Source: an uncultured Rhodospirillales bacterium (GTDB lineage: Bacteria; Pseudomonadota; Alphaproteobacteria; Rhodospirillales; UBA2165). From it: a stretch of 64,000 nt of DNA. The DNA lies in contig CAJXKD010000002.1 in the NCBI GenBank assembly GCA_913055735.1, positions 598,150 to 662,149 of the forward strand, read 5' to 3'. Under the pieces are notes generated by a model. That model worked only from the letters and a program-made list of their open reading frames with translations. It was not told where the DNA came from and ran no database searches. A program made the translations under genes and the position numbers. Positions 34,353-42,848 of the stretch are shown piece by piece. Every line of letters starts with the position of its first letter. The first letter of the stretch is position 1.

Positions 34353-35171
34353 TCATTGCCCGATCAGGGTAAGTCCGCGGATCAGAAAAACGACGCCGAT
34401 CGCCATCGTGGCGTATTGGGTTAGCGACCGGAAGTGATGATCCTGCAGAACCTGCACGACATGCTTTGCGAACCAATTGCCGACAAAGGCGAGGGGAATG
34501 ACGGCCGCGAATACCCATAAGGGGAAGGGAATGGCCGTGTCCTGCACTAAATCGAGTACCAGCAGGTAATAGACGATTTTGGCGATGTGCCCGAGGGTCT
34601 GCGTGAAGCCCTTGGTAGCGTGGATCTGATAGCGGGTCAGCGGGCTCTTGAAATAGAAGACGTCGAGGATGGTTCCCGACACGCCGGCAAGGAACGTGCA
34701 GGCGGTGACGGTAAATCCGCACAACGTCGGCATGCCCGGCTTGGTGATGTCGAGCGCAAACCGCTTTGGGATCAGGTAGTTGACGAACGGCATCGCGCCG
34801 AGCAACAGAAATACCACCGTTTTCGATGGTACGAATAATATCCACGAAAAGATGGCAATGCACATGGCCGCGCCGAAGAGGTAGCCGCGCAAGATCGGCC
34901 AGTGGATGTGCTTGCGGTAGATGATGCAGCGCGACCCGTTTGACGACATTTGGGTCACGCCGTGCAGGACCATGGCGACGGACACCGGCATAACCCAGTT
35001 GAAAATGCCCATGAGGATGGTTCCACCGGCAAGGCTGAGCACGCCGCTGATGAACGACGTGCCGACAACGGCACCAAGCAATCCGGTAAGAGCGGCGGTG
35101 GAAATCACGGCGAGGTCAATTAACTCGTTTGCGTCAAAAAATCGGCGGTTCTGGTGTTGGTGCGCCGGCAT
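34353..35171 (-). CDS. TSUP (TauE/SafE-like) membrane permease
   Basis: A 272-residue inner-membrane protein with about eight hydrophobic segments and the TSUP pattern: a Gly-rich first span (LTGLLGAVVGTSFISGVLSL), GVTQMSSNGSR between spans, and a second half KGFTQTLGHIAK. Members export sulfite, sulfoacetate or other organic anions; the substrate is unknown. ATG 35171 lies 38 nt inside the 3' end of the dehydratase gene. A GTG at 35108 would shorten the overlap but starts in the first span. The gene follows the dehydratase on the same strand and is probably co-transcribed, hinting at an organic-acid substrate. Confidence 0.75.
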   Translation of the reverse strand: MPAHQHQNRRFFDANELIDLAVISTAALTGLLGAVVGTSFISGVLSLAGGTILMGIFNWVMPVSVAMVLHGVTQMSSNGSRCIIYRKHIHWPILRGYLFGAAMCIAIFSWILFVPSKTVVFLLLGAMPFVNYLIPKRFALDITKPGMPTLCGFTVTACTFLAGVSGTILDVFYFKSPLTRYQIHATKGFTQTLGHIAKIVYYLLVLDLVQDTAIPFPLWVFAAVIPLAFVGNWFAKHVVQVLQDHHFRSLTQYATMAIGVVFLIRGLTLIGQ

Positions 35172-36864
35172 GCAGGAAATCGAAATCGCAGCCTTTGTCG
35201 GCTTGGGTCACGTGCTGCGCATAAAGCGCCGTATAGCCCCGCTGGTACGGAAAGGGGCGTGGCTTCCAATCCTGGCGCCGGGCGGCGAGTTCTTCCTCCG
35301 ATATATCGAGATGGAGACGGCGCTCCGGAATGTTGAGGTCGATCATGTCGCCGTCACGAACCAAGGCCAACGGTCCGCCCGCCTGCGCTTCGGGGGCAAC
35401 GTGCAGGATGCAGGTGCCGTAAGCGGTGCCGCTCATCCGGCAGTCGGAAATACGTACCATATCGCGCACGCCCTTTTCCAAGAGCTTCTTAGGGATCGGC
35501 AACATGCCCCATTCGGGCATGCCCGGTGCGCCAATGGGCCCCGCATACTGCAACACGAGGACCGAGTCTTCCGAGACGTTGAGATCGGGATCGTCGATAC
35601 GGTCATGCAGATCCTGATAGCCCGCGAACACTACCGCGGGTCCGCGATGTTTGTGGAACTTGGGATCGGCGGCGGTCTGTTTGATGACACAGCCGTCGGG
35701 AGCGAGGTTGCCGCGTAATATTGCCGTGCCGCCTTCGTGGTAAAGGGGATTGTCGAGCGGCCGGATGACCTCGTCCAAATAGATTTCCGCGCCGTTGATG
35801 CCGTCTTCGAGTGTGCCGCCGGTAATGGTCATGCAAGTGACATCGAGATGATCTTTGAGCCGCGACATCAGCCCGCGCAAGCCGCCCGCGTAATAGAAAT
35901 CCTCCATCAGATACTTGCCCGACGGTTTGATGTCGGCGATCACCGGTGTCTTACGCGAAATGGCGTCGAACCGGTCGAGATCGAGTTTGATGCCGGCGCG
36001 GCCCGCGACGGCGATCAGATGAATCATCGCGTTGGTCGAGCCGCCAAGCGCCATGTCGACAATGGTCGCGTTGTCGAACGACGCCTCGCTGAGGATGTCG
36101 GAGGGTTTCAGGTCTTCCCAAACCATATCGACGATGCGGCGCCCGCTGGCGGCCGCCATCAAGGCATGGTTGGAATCGACCGCCGGGATGGAGGAGGCGC
36201 CGGGCAGGGTGAAACCGAGGGTTTCGGCAATGGACATCATGGTGGCGGCGGTGCCCATGACCATGCAGGTACCCGCCGAGCGGGACAAACCGCCGACAAT
36301 GTTTTCCATGGTTTCGTCGTCGATGAGTCCGGCGCGCCGATCCGCCCAGTATCGCAGGACATCGGTGCCACTGCCGAGGGTTTCCCCGGCCCAGAAGCCG
36401 CGCAGCATGGGGCCCGCCGGAACATAGATGGTCGGTAGATCCATGGAAAACGCCGCCATCAACAGGGCAGGGGTAGTTTTGTCGCACCCGCCCATGAGCA
36501 CGACGCCGTCGATGGGATGACTGCGGATCAGCTCCTCGGCCTCCATCGCCAACAGATTGCGGTAAAGCATGGTGGTCGGCTTGACCATGATTTCGCCGAG
36601 GGACATCGCGGGTAATTCGATGGGAAACCCGCCTGCTTCCCAAACGCCGCGCTTGATCTCCTCCACCCGTTGTTTGAAGTGCGAGTGGCAGGTGTTCATC
36701 TCCGACCAGGTATTGAGGATGCCGATCTTCGGCTTGCCCGCAAAATCCTCGCCTGAAAAACCCAGTTGCCGGGAGCGCGCCCGGTGGCTGACCGAACGCA
36801 CATCGTTAGGCCCGTACCAGCGGTGACTGCGAAGGTCGTCGGGTTTTTTCTTGCGGGGGGCCAT
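35134..36864 (-). CDS. IlvD/Edd-family dehydratase (pentonate/L-arabinonate type)
   Basis: A 576-residue [Fe-S] dehydratase. The three cluster cysteines are Cys59 (MNTCHSH), Cys127 (GGCDKTTPA) and Cys200 (AGTCMVMGTA), which is the 2Fe-2S pattern. The N-terminus RSHRWYGPNDVRSVSHRAR and the length match L-arabinonate/pentonate dehydratases more than biosynthetic IlvD, so removal of water from a sugar acid is the likely reaction. It is followed by a permease and preceded by a 3-hydroxyisobutyrate-dehydrogenase-like gene, consistent with a small sugar-acid operon (inference). Confidence 0.85.
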   Translation of the reverse strand: MAPRKKKPDDLRSHRWYGPNDVRSVSHRARSRQLGFSGEDFAGKPKIGILNTWSEMNTCHSHFKQRVEEIKRGVWEAGGFPIELPAMSLGEIMVKPTTMLYRNLLAMEAEELIRSHPIDGVVLMGGCDKTTPALLMAAFSMDLPTIYVPAGPMLRGFWAGETLGSGTDVLRYWADRRAGLIDDETMENIVGGLSRSAGTCMVMGTAATMMSIAETLGFTLPGASSIPAVDSNHALMAAASGRRIVDMVWEDLKPSDILSEASFDNATIVDMALGGSTNAMIHLIAVAGRAGIKLDLDRFDAISRKTPVIADIKPSGKYLMEDFYYAGGLRGLMSRLKDHLDVTCMTITGGTLEDGINGAEIYLDEVIRPLDNPLYHEGGTAILRGNLAPDGCVIKQTAADPKFHKHRGPAVVFAGYQDLHDRIDDPDLNVSEDSVLVLQYAGPIGAPGMPEWGMLPIPKKLLEKGVRDMVRISDCRMSGTAYGTCILHVAPEAQAGGPLALVRDGDMIDLNIPERRLHLDISEEELAARRQDWKPRPFPYQRGYTALYAQHVTQADKGCDFDFLHAGAPTPEPPIF

Positions 36865-36891
36865 ATATACCTACGCCCTATTCATCCTCGT

Positions 36892-37773
36892 TCAGTCCAG
36901 AGGCTCGTCACTATAGAGTGCCATCAAGGCGATCTGCCCTTTGTCGGCGTGGCCCTGATGCGCGACCAAGCGATAGAGTTCCGCGACTAGAGACGTTATC
37001 GGCATGGGGGAGCCGGTGTTTTTACCCATGTCTGTGGCGATATTGATATCCTTGAGCATGTTGATGGGACCGCCGACGGCATATTTGGCGGCGGCCATGC
37101 GGCGCCCGTGATCCTGCAGCACGCTGGAATCCGCCCAGCCGCCCGCCAAGCAATCGGGGAGCTTGGAGGCCGAGACGCCGAAGTTTTGTGCGAAGTTAAA
37201 ACCTTCTGCGATAACAGCAACTTCGGCGGCAATGATAATCTGATTGATAAGCTTTGTCGCCTGTCCCGCACCGACCGGACCCATATGTGTCAGGCGCCGG
37301 GAAACCGCGGGCACGACGGTTTCGACGCGCTTGATATCGGGCTCGTCGCCGCCTGCCATAATGACGAGGGTTCCTTCCTGTGCGCCTTTGCCGCCGCCCG
37401 AGACAGGCGCATCGATCCATTTCATACCGCATGCGTTGGCGAGGCGCCCGGCGAATTCCCGGGTTTTCAGCGGGTGGATTGTCGACATATCGACAAGGAT
37501 TTTGTCTGCGGTGCCGCCCGCGACAATTCCGTTTTCGGCAAACACGACCTCTTCCACAGCATCGGTATCATAGACGCAGGTGAAAACGATATCGGCGGCG
37601 TCGGCGACTTCCTTCGGTGACGTTACTAGCGTTGCTCCGGCATCGACGGCCGGCTGCAGCTTCGACGGTGTTCGGCCCCACACCGTCAGATCGTACCCGG
37701 CCTTAAGAAAGTTCAGCGCCATGGGCATCCCCATGGTCCCTAAACCGATATATCCTAACTTTTCCGCCGCCAC
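36892..37773 (-). CDS. NAD(P)-dependent 3-hydroxyacid dehydrogenase (HIBADH/GarR-like)
   Basis: A 293-residue beta-hydroxyacid dehydrogenase. The N-terminal Rossmann motif is GYIGLGTMGMPMALNFLKAG, the substrate loop is DAPVSGGGKGAQEGTL and the catalytic Lys is in GAGQATKLINQ. Relatives are 3-hydroxyisobutyrate dehydrogenase and tartronate semialdehyde reductase. The start is GTG 37773 with a strong GGGGAGAGG 6 nt upstream. A longer frame from 37836 would put 21 unrelated residues before the Rossmann strand. It lies 27 nt before the IlvD/Edd gene and probably forms an operon with it. Confidence 0.85.
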   Translation of the reverse strand: MAAEKLGYIGLGTMGMPMALNFLKAGYDLTVWGRTPSKLQPAVDAGATLVTSPKEVADAADIVFTCVYDTDAVEEVVFAENGIVAGGTADKILVDMSTIHPLKTREFAGRLANACGMKWIDAPVSGGGKGAQEGTLVIMAGGDEPDIKRVETVVPAVSRRLTHMGPVGAGQATKLINQIIIAAEVAVIAEGFNFAQNFGVSASKLPDCLAGGWADSSVLQDHGRRMAAAKYAVGGPINMLKDINIATDMGKNTGSPMPITSLVAELYRLVAHQGHADKGQIALMALYSDEPLD

Positions 37774-37906
37774 TTTCGCCTCTCCCCATTCGCTTAATCT
37801 GTGTTTCTTTTGCAACGAATCGGATTTAATAGGCAAAAGAGGCTAGCCCGGCAAACGCTTTCAGGACCGCCATGACGCTCGGCGCGGCAGGTTAAATTCC
37901 TCGATC

Positions 37907-38704
37907 ATGTTTTTTTATCTTTCCAAAACCCTTTGGTGGATCGCCGATCCCGCCAACATTTTTGTGTTTGGGGTGATCGCTTCGGTGCTGTTTGCGTGGC
38001 TCAATTGGTTCCGGTGCGCCAAATGGCTGATGACGCTGACGCTTGTTTATGGAGTAGCGGTTGGCTTTTTCCCTGCCGGTAGCAAGCTTCTCCAAGTCCT
38101 CGAAAATAGGTTTAGCGTACCGGAGCCGTTACCGGAGAATGTTGCCGGCATCATCGTTCTTGGTGGTGTCATTGATCAGTTCACCACGGTTGAGCGAAAG
38201 CAAATTACCATCAACGGTGCCGTGGAACGTATTACTGAAGCCGCACGATTGGCGCGGAATTATCCGACCGCCCGCGTCGTTTACAGTGGCGGGTCCGGTG
38301 ATCTCCTGCGCCAGGACTTGAAGGAAGCAACGTATGTCGGCCCTTTGTTTGCGCAATTGGGTGTTGGGCCTGACAGGCTCGTGATCGAGGATCAGTCACG
38401 CAACACGGTTGAAAACGCGGTGCTGACAAAACAACTGGTTGACCCAAAGGCCGGTGAAACGTGGCTATTGGTGACGTCGGCGTTCCATATGCCGCGCTCG
38501 GTTGGCGTTTACCGCCAGGCAGGATGGCGGATCGTACCCTATCCGGTCGATTACATGACGGGTACGGGAACGCTGGCGCCGAGTTGGAATATCGTTGCCG
38601 GGATGCAGCGTTTTTCGTTCAGCTTTCATGAGTGGGTCGGCTTGGCGTTTTATTGGCTCACGGGACGGAGCGAGTCGTTTTTCCCGGCGCCGGCGGAAAA
38701 ATAA
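37907..38704 (+). CDS. YdcF/ElyC-family (DUF218) membrane protein
   Basis: A 265-residue protein with two N-terminal membrane spans (about 15-32 and 38-55) and a DUF218 domain in the periplasm. The family motifs are GIIVLGGVI, RVVYSGGSGD, EDQSRNTVENA and LLVTSAFHMPRSVG. ElyC and SanA of this family affect envelope assembly and lipid-carrier use in peptidoglycan synthesis. Its position ahead of an MltB-type transglycosylase, RlpA and a DD-carboxypeptidase fits a cell-wall role (inference). Confidence 0.82.
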   Translation: MFFYLSKTLWWIADPANIFVFGVIASVLFAWLNWFRCAKWLMTLTLVYGVAVGFFPAGSKLLQVLENRFSVPEPLPENVAGIIVLGGVIDQFTTVERKQITINGAVERITEAARLARNYPTARVVYSGGSGDLLRQDLKEATYVGPLFAQLGVGPDRLVIEDQSRNTVENAVLTKQLVDPKAGETWLLVTSAFHMPRSVGVYRQAGWRIVPYPVDYMTGTGTLAPSWNIVAGMQRFSFSFHEWVGLAFYWLTGRSESFFPAPAEK

Positions 38705-38743
38705 GAGAAATATCGAAAGAATAAATGTGCGGCGGGGCAATGG

Positions 38744-38758
38744 TTAACGGAACGTTAA
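38744..38758 (+). promoter_or_regulatory. CtrA-type box (TTAA-N7-TTAA) upstream of the MltB-like gene
   Basis: TTAACGGAACGTTAA fits the CtrA full-site spacing exactly and is also a perfect inverted repeat (TTAACG-gaa-CGTTAA). It lies 62 nt before the start codon, a suitable distance for activation. Confidence 0.5.
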
Positions 38759-38820
38759 GGAGTGTTTGGGCAAATGGGCGCGAAGATTGTCGACATGCCG
38801 AAAGGGAGATTGGGAAAAGA

Positions 38821-39825
38821 ATGAGACGGAAAAGCTGGTCGTTTGCGTCATCCATCGTATTTGTCGCCGGATTGTCCCTTGTGCTTTGCAGTTTCACTGC
38901 GTCGTCTGCGGTCGGACAGGCGCCGGCGCAGGATTTCAAATCCTGGATCGAGGACTTGCATAAGCAAGCTGCGTCCGAGGGGATTGGAGTGTCGACACTC
39001 GATTCCATTCTGCCGTCTGTCGAACGGATTCCCCGCGTCATCGAATTGGACCGCAACCAACCGGAATTCAAACTAACGCTGCAGCAATATCTGAACAGGG
39101 TTGTCCCGAGGTCACGCGTCCAAAAGGGTAAGCGGAAGCTTCAAAAAAACATCACATTGTTGACAGAAATTGGCCGCAAATACGGTGTGCAACCGAGGTT
39201 CATCGTGGCGTTCTGGGGCGTCGAGACGGATTTCGGACGGGTCGACGGAGGTTTTCCGGTGATTGATGCGCTGGCTACCCTGGCTTACGACGGACGCAGA
39301 TCCAAATTCTTCCGTGGCGAGCTCATTCGTGCGCTGCGCATCATCGATCAGGGCCATATCACCTACGCCAACATGAAGGGGTCATGGGCGGGTGCCATGG
39401 GCCAATTCCAATTCATTCCGTCCAGCTTTGAACGATTTGCGGTCGATCATGATGGCGATGGGCGCCGCGATATTTGGCGTAATCGCCGGGACGCGTTTGC
39501 ATCCGCCGCCAATTATCTGTCTGGTTCGGGATGGAAAGTGGACGAAACCTGGGGGCGCGAAATCAAACTGCCCACTGGTTTCAACGAAAAGCTTGCCGGC
39601 TTGAAAATCCGCAAATCGTTGGCCGAATGGCAGTCGCTTGGGGTTCGGCGGCTGAATGGGCGTAATCTTCCGACCCGCGATCTGGAGGCGTCGATCGTGC
39701 TCCCGGAAGGGATCAAAGGGCGGGCTTATCTCGTGTATGACAATTTCAGAACGACCCTCAAATGGAACCGTTCGAACTTCTACGCAATCGCCATCGGCAC
39801 GCTTGCCGATCATATCGGCCGCTGA
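38821..39825 (+). CDS. lytic murein transglycosylase, MltB family
   Basis: A 334-residue periplasmic enzyme that cleaves peptidoglycan glycan strands to 1,6-anhydro products. The signal sequence has MRRKSW then a hydrophobic core to about residue 38. The SLT_2 domain carries the catalytic Glu135 in FWGVETDFGR, followed by YDGRRSKFFRGELIRALRII and the motif SWAGAMGQFQFIPSS. ATG 38821 has GGGAGATTGGG upstream; an earlier frame from 38725 would include the CtrA-type box and adds no family sequence. Confidence 0.9.
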   Translation: MRRKSWSFASSIVFVAGLSLVLCSFTASSAVGQAPAQDFKSWIEDLHKQAASEGIGVSTLDSILPSVERIPRVIELDRNQPEFKLTLQQYLNRVVPRSRVQKGKRKLQKNITLLTEIGRKYGVQPRFIVAFWGVETDFGRVDGGFPVIDALATLAYDGRRSKFFRGELIRALRIIDQGHITYANMKGSWAGAMGQFQFIPSSFERFAVDHDGDGRRDIWRNRRDAFASAANYLSGSGWKVDETWGREIKLPTGFNEKLAGLKIRKSLAEWQSLGVRRLNGRNLPTRDLEASIVLPEGIKGRAYLVYDNFRTTLKWNRSNFYAIAIGTLADHIGR

Positions 39826-39930
39826 GTTCGGGAATTTATCTGCATAGGGCCGCAAAATAGTGTGGAAACACCCGCAAGATAATCTAAATATGGTGGTTCC
39901 ACCGCAGGAGAGGTTTAGGGAATAAAGAAT

Positions 39931-40896
39931 ATGGTTCTTGGGTCGTACCGGGCGCTGGCGTTGACGGTTCTTGGTCTTTTCTTTCTTGCCGGCTGCGCGG
40001 AAACCCAGCTTTTGGCGTACACGACGAAGAAGATGACGCGCGGCGGATCTTCCGTCTATGGCGCGTACAAAGTTGGCAATCCTTATAAGATAGACGGTGT
40101 TTGGTACTACCCGCAGGAAGATTTCGACTACGTCGAAACGGGGATTGCCTCCTGGTATGGCCCAAAATTTCATAATCGTCGGACCGCTAATGGTGAAATT
40201 TTCGACATGAACCAGTTGAGCGCCGCCCACCGGACATTGCCGCTGCCGAGCTTGGTTCAGGTGACGAATCTTGAGAATGGCCGATCGTTGAAAGTTCGGG
40301 TAAATGACCGGGGGCCGTTTGCGCATGGCCGGATTATCGATATGTCCCGGCGCGGTGCTCAGTTGTTGGGCTTCGAGAAGAACGGGACGGCACGCGTGCG
40401 GGTTGAAATCCTGGGCGCGGAGAGCCGTGCCTTGGCGCAACGGTTGAAGACCGGAACGCAAGTGGCAAGCGCAGATCTTCCGATCCGCAGCGACGTCCAG
40501 GTCGCGAAACCGGGCGTTTCGGCCGAAACTTTGGCGCCGCCGCCCGGCGGGCATGAGTCGCGGGCTTCCTTCAAGAAGGACCAGGATGCATCGGTGGAAA
40601 ATGAGGAGCGGATCACAATGGTGCCGCAGAACCCCGACGGCACCGTGTCCATCGAGGCGGTGGGAAGTACCAACATCTGGGTACAGGCTGGCGCTTTTTC
40701 GTCGTTTGAAAACGCCAACCGGGTTAAGGCCGTGCTGTACAAATTCAGCGATGTCTCCATCACGTCGAAGATCGTCAAAGGGCAGGAGTTCTTTCGTGTC
40801 CGGTCGGGGCCGATCACCTCGGTCAGGGATGCGGACAGGCTCCTCGAAAAGATCATCGACGCCGGATTTAGCGACGCGCGTATCGTCGTTGACTAG
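39931..40896 (+). CDS. rlpA: RlpA-family septal lytic transglycosylase lipoprotein with SPOR domain
   Basis: A 321-residue outer-membrane lipoprotein. The lipobox is LAGC with Cys22. A double-psi beta-barrel domain (about 70-170) shows ASWYGPKFHNRRTANGE and VNDRGPFAHGRIIDMSR, containing the acid residue needed for cleaving naked glycan strands. The C-terminal about 75 residues (IWVQAGAFSSFENANRVKAV) form a SPOR domain that binds denuded peptidoglycan at division sites. It lies just before the DD-carboxypeptidase gene in the conserved order rlpA-dac-tmk-holB. Confidence 0.92.
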   Translation: MVLGSYRALALTVLGLFFLAGCAETQLLAYTTKKMTRGGSSVYGAYKVGNPYKIDGVWYYPQEDFDYVETGIASWYGPKFHNRRTANGEIFDMNQLSAAHRTLPLPSLVQVTNLENGRSLKVRVNDRGPFAHGRIIDMSRRGAQLLGFEKNGTARVRVEILGAESRALAQRLKTGTQVASADLPIRSDVQVAKPGVSAETLAPPPGGHESRASFKKDQDASVENEERITMVPQNPDGTVSIEAVGSTNIWVQAGAFSSFENANRVKAVLYKFSDVSITSKIVKGQEFFRVRSGPITSVRDADRLLEKIIDAGFSDARIVVD

Positions 40897-40985
40897 ATCG
40901 GCCGGTTGAAACGCCACCTTAACGCTTGTCGTGTTTGATACACGGTCTCGGAGACGACAACACCAGGCAAAAGACGAAAAGGCTT

Positions 40986-42146
40986 ATGGAAAAACGCATT
41001 TTTACTTTCGGTTCATTGGTGGGATTTCTGGCCGCGGGCCTATTGGGCCTCATTGGGCCTGCCATCGCAGCCGACGCCGGCATCGAAACCCAGGCGGAGC
41101 AGGCGATCGTTTTGGACATGACGACGGGTACGGTTCTTTTGGAAAAGAACGCCGATGAGCGTATGCCGACGTCGTCCATGAGCAAAATGATCACGGTCTA
41201 CAAGGTGTTCGAACGCTTGCGCGACGGCCGCTTGTCACTGGAAGACACCTTTCATGTCAGCGAAAAGGCTTGGCGCAAGCAGGGCTCCAAAATGTTCGTC
41301 GGAGTCAATACGCGTGTTTCAGTCCAGGATCTGTTACGCGGCATCATCGTTCAATCAGGCAATGATGCGACAATTGTCGTGGCGGAAGGGCTTGCCGGCA
41401 GCGAAAGCGCTTTTGCCGATGAGCTGAACCGGACCGCCGAGGAAATCGGCATGACAGACTCCAATTTCGTCAATGCCAGCGGCTGGCCGGATCCGGACCA
41501 CTATTCGACGGCACGCGATCTCGCCAAGCTGGCCGAGGCGACGATCCGCCATTTCCCCGAGTACTATCACTATTATTCGGAAAAAACCTTCACCTATAAT
41601 GGCATCAAACAGAGCAACCGGAATCCGCTGCTGTATGCCGATGTCGGTGCCGACGGGCTTAAAACCGGCCATGCCGAAGAAGCGGGGTACGGATTGACGG
41701 CGAGCGCCGAGCGCAATGGCCGCCGGTTGATCATGGTTTTGAACGGTTTGCCGGATAAAGCTTCCCGGGGCACCGAATCGGAGCGTCTTTTGGATTGGGC
41801 TTTCCGTGAATTCGATAACTACGCGCTGTTCAATGCCGGCGAACAGGTTTCCGAGGCCGAGGTATGGATGGGCGTCGAGGGCCATGTCCCCTTGATGATC
41901 GAGGAGGATGTGCTCCTGACCCTGCCGCGTAAGTCGCGCCGGAACATGAAGGCGAAGGTGCTCTATGCGGGGCCCATCGCGGCGCCCATCGCCAAGGGCC
42001 GGCGTCTCGCGACATTGCGCATCGAGGTGCCGGATCGCGAGCATATGGATTTTCCGCTGGTTGCCGGTGCCGATGTTCCGCAACTCGGTATTTTTTCGCG
42101 CCTGGGAGCGGCAATCACGTTCGTGCTTTGGGGCGAAAGCAGTTAA
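40986..42146 (+). CDS. D-alanyl-D-alanine carboxypeptidase (PBP5/6 type)
   Basis: A 386-residue penicillin-binding protein of the DacA/DacC family that trims the terminal D-Ala of peptidoglycan stem peptides. The signal peptide ends near residue 28 (GPAIA). Active-site motifs are Ser64-M-S-Lys67 (SxxK), SGN in VQSGNDATI and KTG in GLKTGHAEEA. The C-terminal PBP5_C beta domain and a final amphipathic segment (SRLGAAITFVLWG) would anchor it to the membrane. ATG 40986 was chosen over an upstream frame from 40926 because the signal peptide starts here. Confidence 0.92.
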   Translation: MEKRIFTFGSLVGFLAAGLLGLIGPAIAADAGIETQAEQAIVLDMTTGTVLLEKNADERMPTSSMSKMITVYKVFERLRDGRLSLEDTFHVSEKAWRKQGSKMFVGVNTRVSVQDLLRGIIVQSGNDATIVVAEGLAGSESAFADELNRTAEEIGMTDSNFVNASGWPDPDHYSTARDLAKLAEATIRHFPEYYHYYSEKTFTYNGIKQSNRNPLLYADVGADGLKTGHAEEAGYGLTASAERNGRRLIMVLNGLPDKASRGTESERLLDWAFREFDNYALFNAGEQVSEAEVWMGVEGHVPLMIEEDVLLTLPRKSRRNMKAKVLYAGPIAAPIAKGRRLATLRIEVPDREHMDFPLVAGADVPQLGIFSRLGAAITFVLWGESS

Positions 42147-42150
42147 GCTA

Positions 42151-42208
42151 GTCCGCCCCAGGTTTTTCCTTGGGGGATTATCCTTGGGTGTTTCTTCCTC
42201 GGGCGGAC
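42151..42208 (+). promoter_or_regulatory. structured dac-tmk intergenic leader
   Basis: Almost all of the 66-nt gap can fold. The outer stem is GTCCGCCC (42151-42158) with GGGCGGAC (42201-42208), perfect over 8 bp, and an inner stem is CCCCAGG with CCTTGGGG around a T-rich loop. The right outer arm overlaps the only candidate ribosome binding site of tmk, 4 nt before its ATG. Confidence 0.4.
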
Positions 42209-42212
42209 AATC

Positions 42213-42848
42213 ATGACCGGTAAGTTCATCACCTTCGAAGGCGGCGAGGGGGTCGGCAAGTCGACCCAATGCACGCTGCTGTCCGACGCACTGCGGGCAA
42301 AGGGGATCGAGGTTTGTCAAACCCGGGAACCGGGCGGCGCACCGGGGGCGGAGGACATCCGCGCCCTGTTGGTCAATGGCGAACCCGGCCGGTGGGACGC
42401 GGAAACCGAAACGCTTCTCCACTTCGCGGCCCGGCGCAATCACGTCATGCACACAGTCAAACCGGCGCTCGAAAAGGGCGCCTGGGTGGTGTGCGACCGC
42501 TTTGTCGATTCGACCGTGGCCTATCAGGGGTATGTCGGTGGGGTCGATCGCGAAGTCATCGAAGACCTTTATCGCTTCGCGGCGCCGGGAATTCGCCCCG
42601 ACCTCACCCTGGTGCTGGACATGGAACCGGCGCAAGGCCTGTTGCGCGCGAGCGAGCGCGGGGAAGGTGAGGACCGTTATGAGCGCATGGGAGACGTATT
42701 CCATGCCAAACTGCGCGAAGCGTTCCTCGATATAGCGGCGCACGCGCCGGAACGGTGCACCGTGATCGATGCAAGCACTGACGTCGAAACCGTCGCGGCC
42801 CATATCCGCGCGACGGTCGGCAGTCACTTCGATCTGGTGTTGGCATGA
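42213..42848 (+). CDS. tmk: thymidylate kinase
   Basis: A 211-residue dTMP kinase that makes dTDP for DNA synthesis. The P-loop FEGGEGVGKSTQ is at residues 7-18. TREPGGAPGAEDIR and the DRF(V)DST segment (VCDRFVDSTVAYQG) follow. The LID region near 140-150 (RASERGEGEDRYERMG) is normal. The stop overlaps the holB start in the sequence ATGA, so translation is coupled. Confidence 0.96.
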   Translation: MTGKFITFEGGEGVGKSTQCTLLSDALRAKGIEVCQTREPGGAPGAEDIRALLVNGEPGRWDAETETLLHFAARRNHVMHTVKPALEKGAWVVCDRFVDSTVAYQGYVGGVDREVIEDLYRFAAPGIRPDLTLVLDMEPAQGLLRASERGEGEDRYERMGDVFHAKLREAFLDIAAHAPERCTVIDASTDVETVAAHIRATVGSHFDLVLA

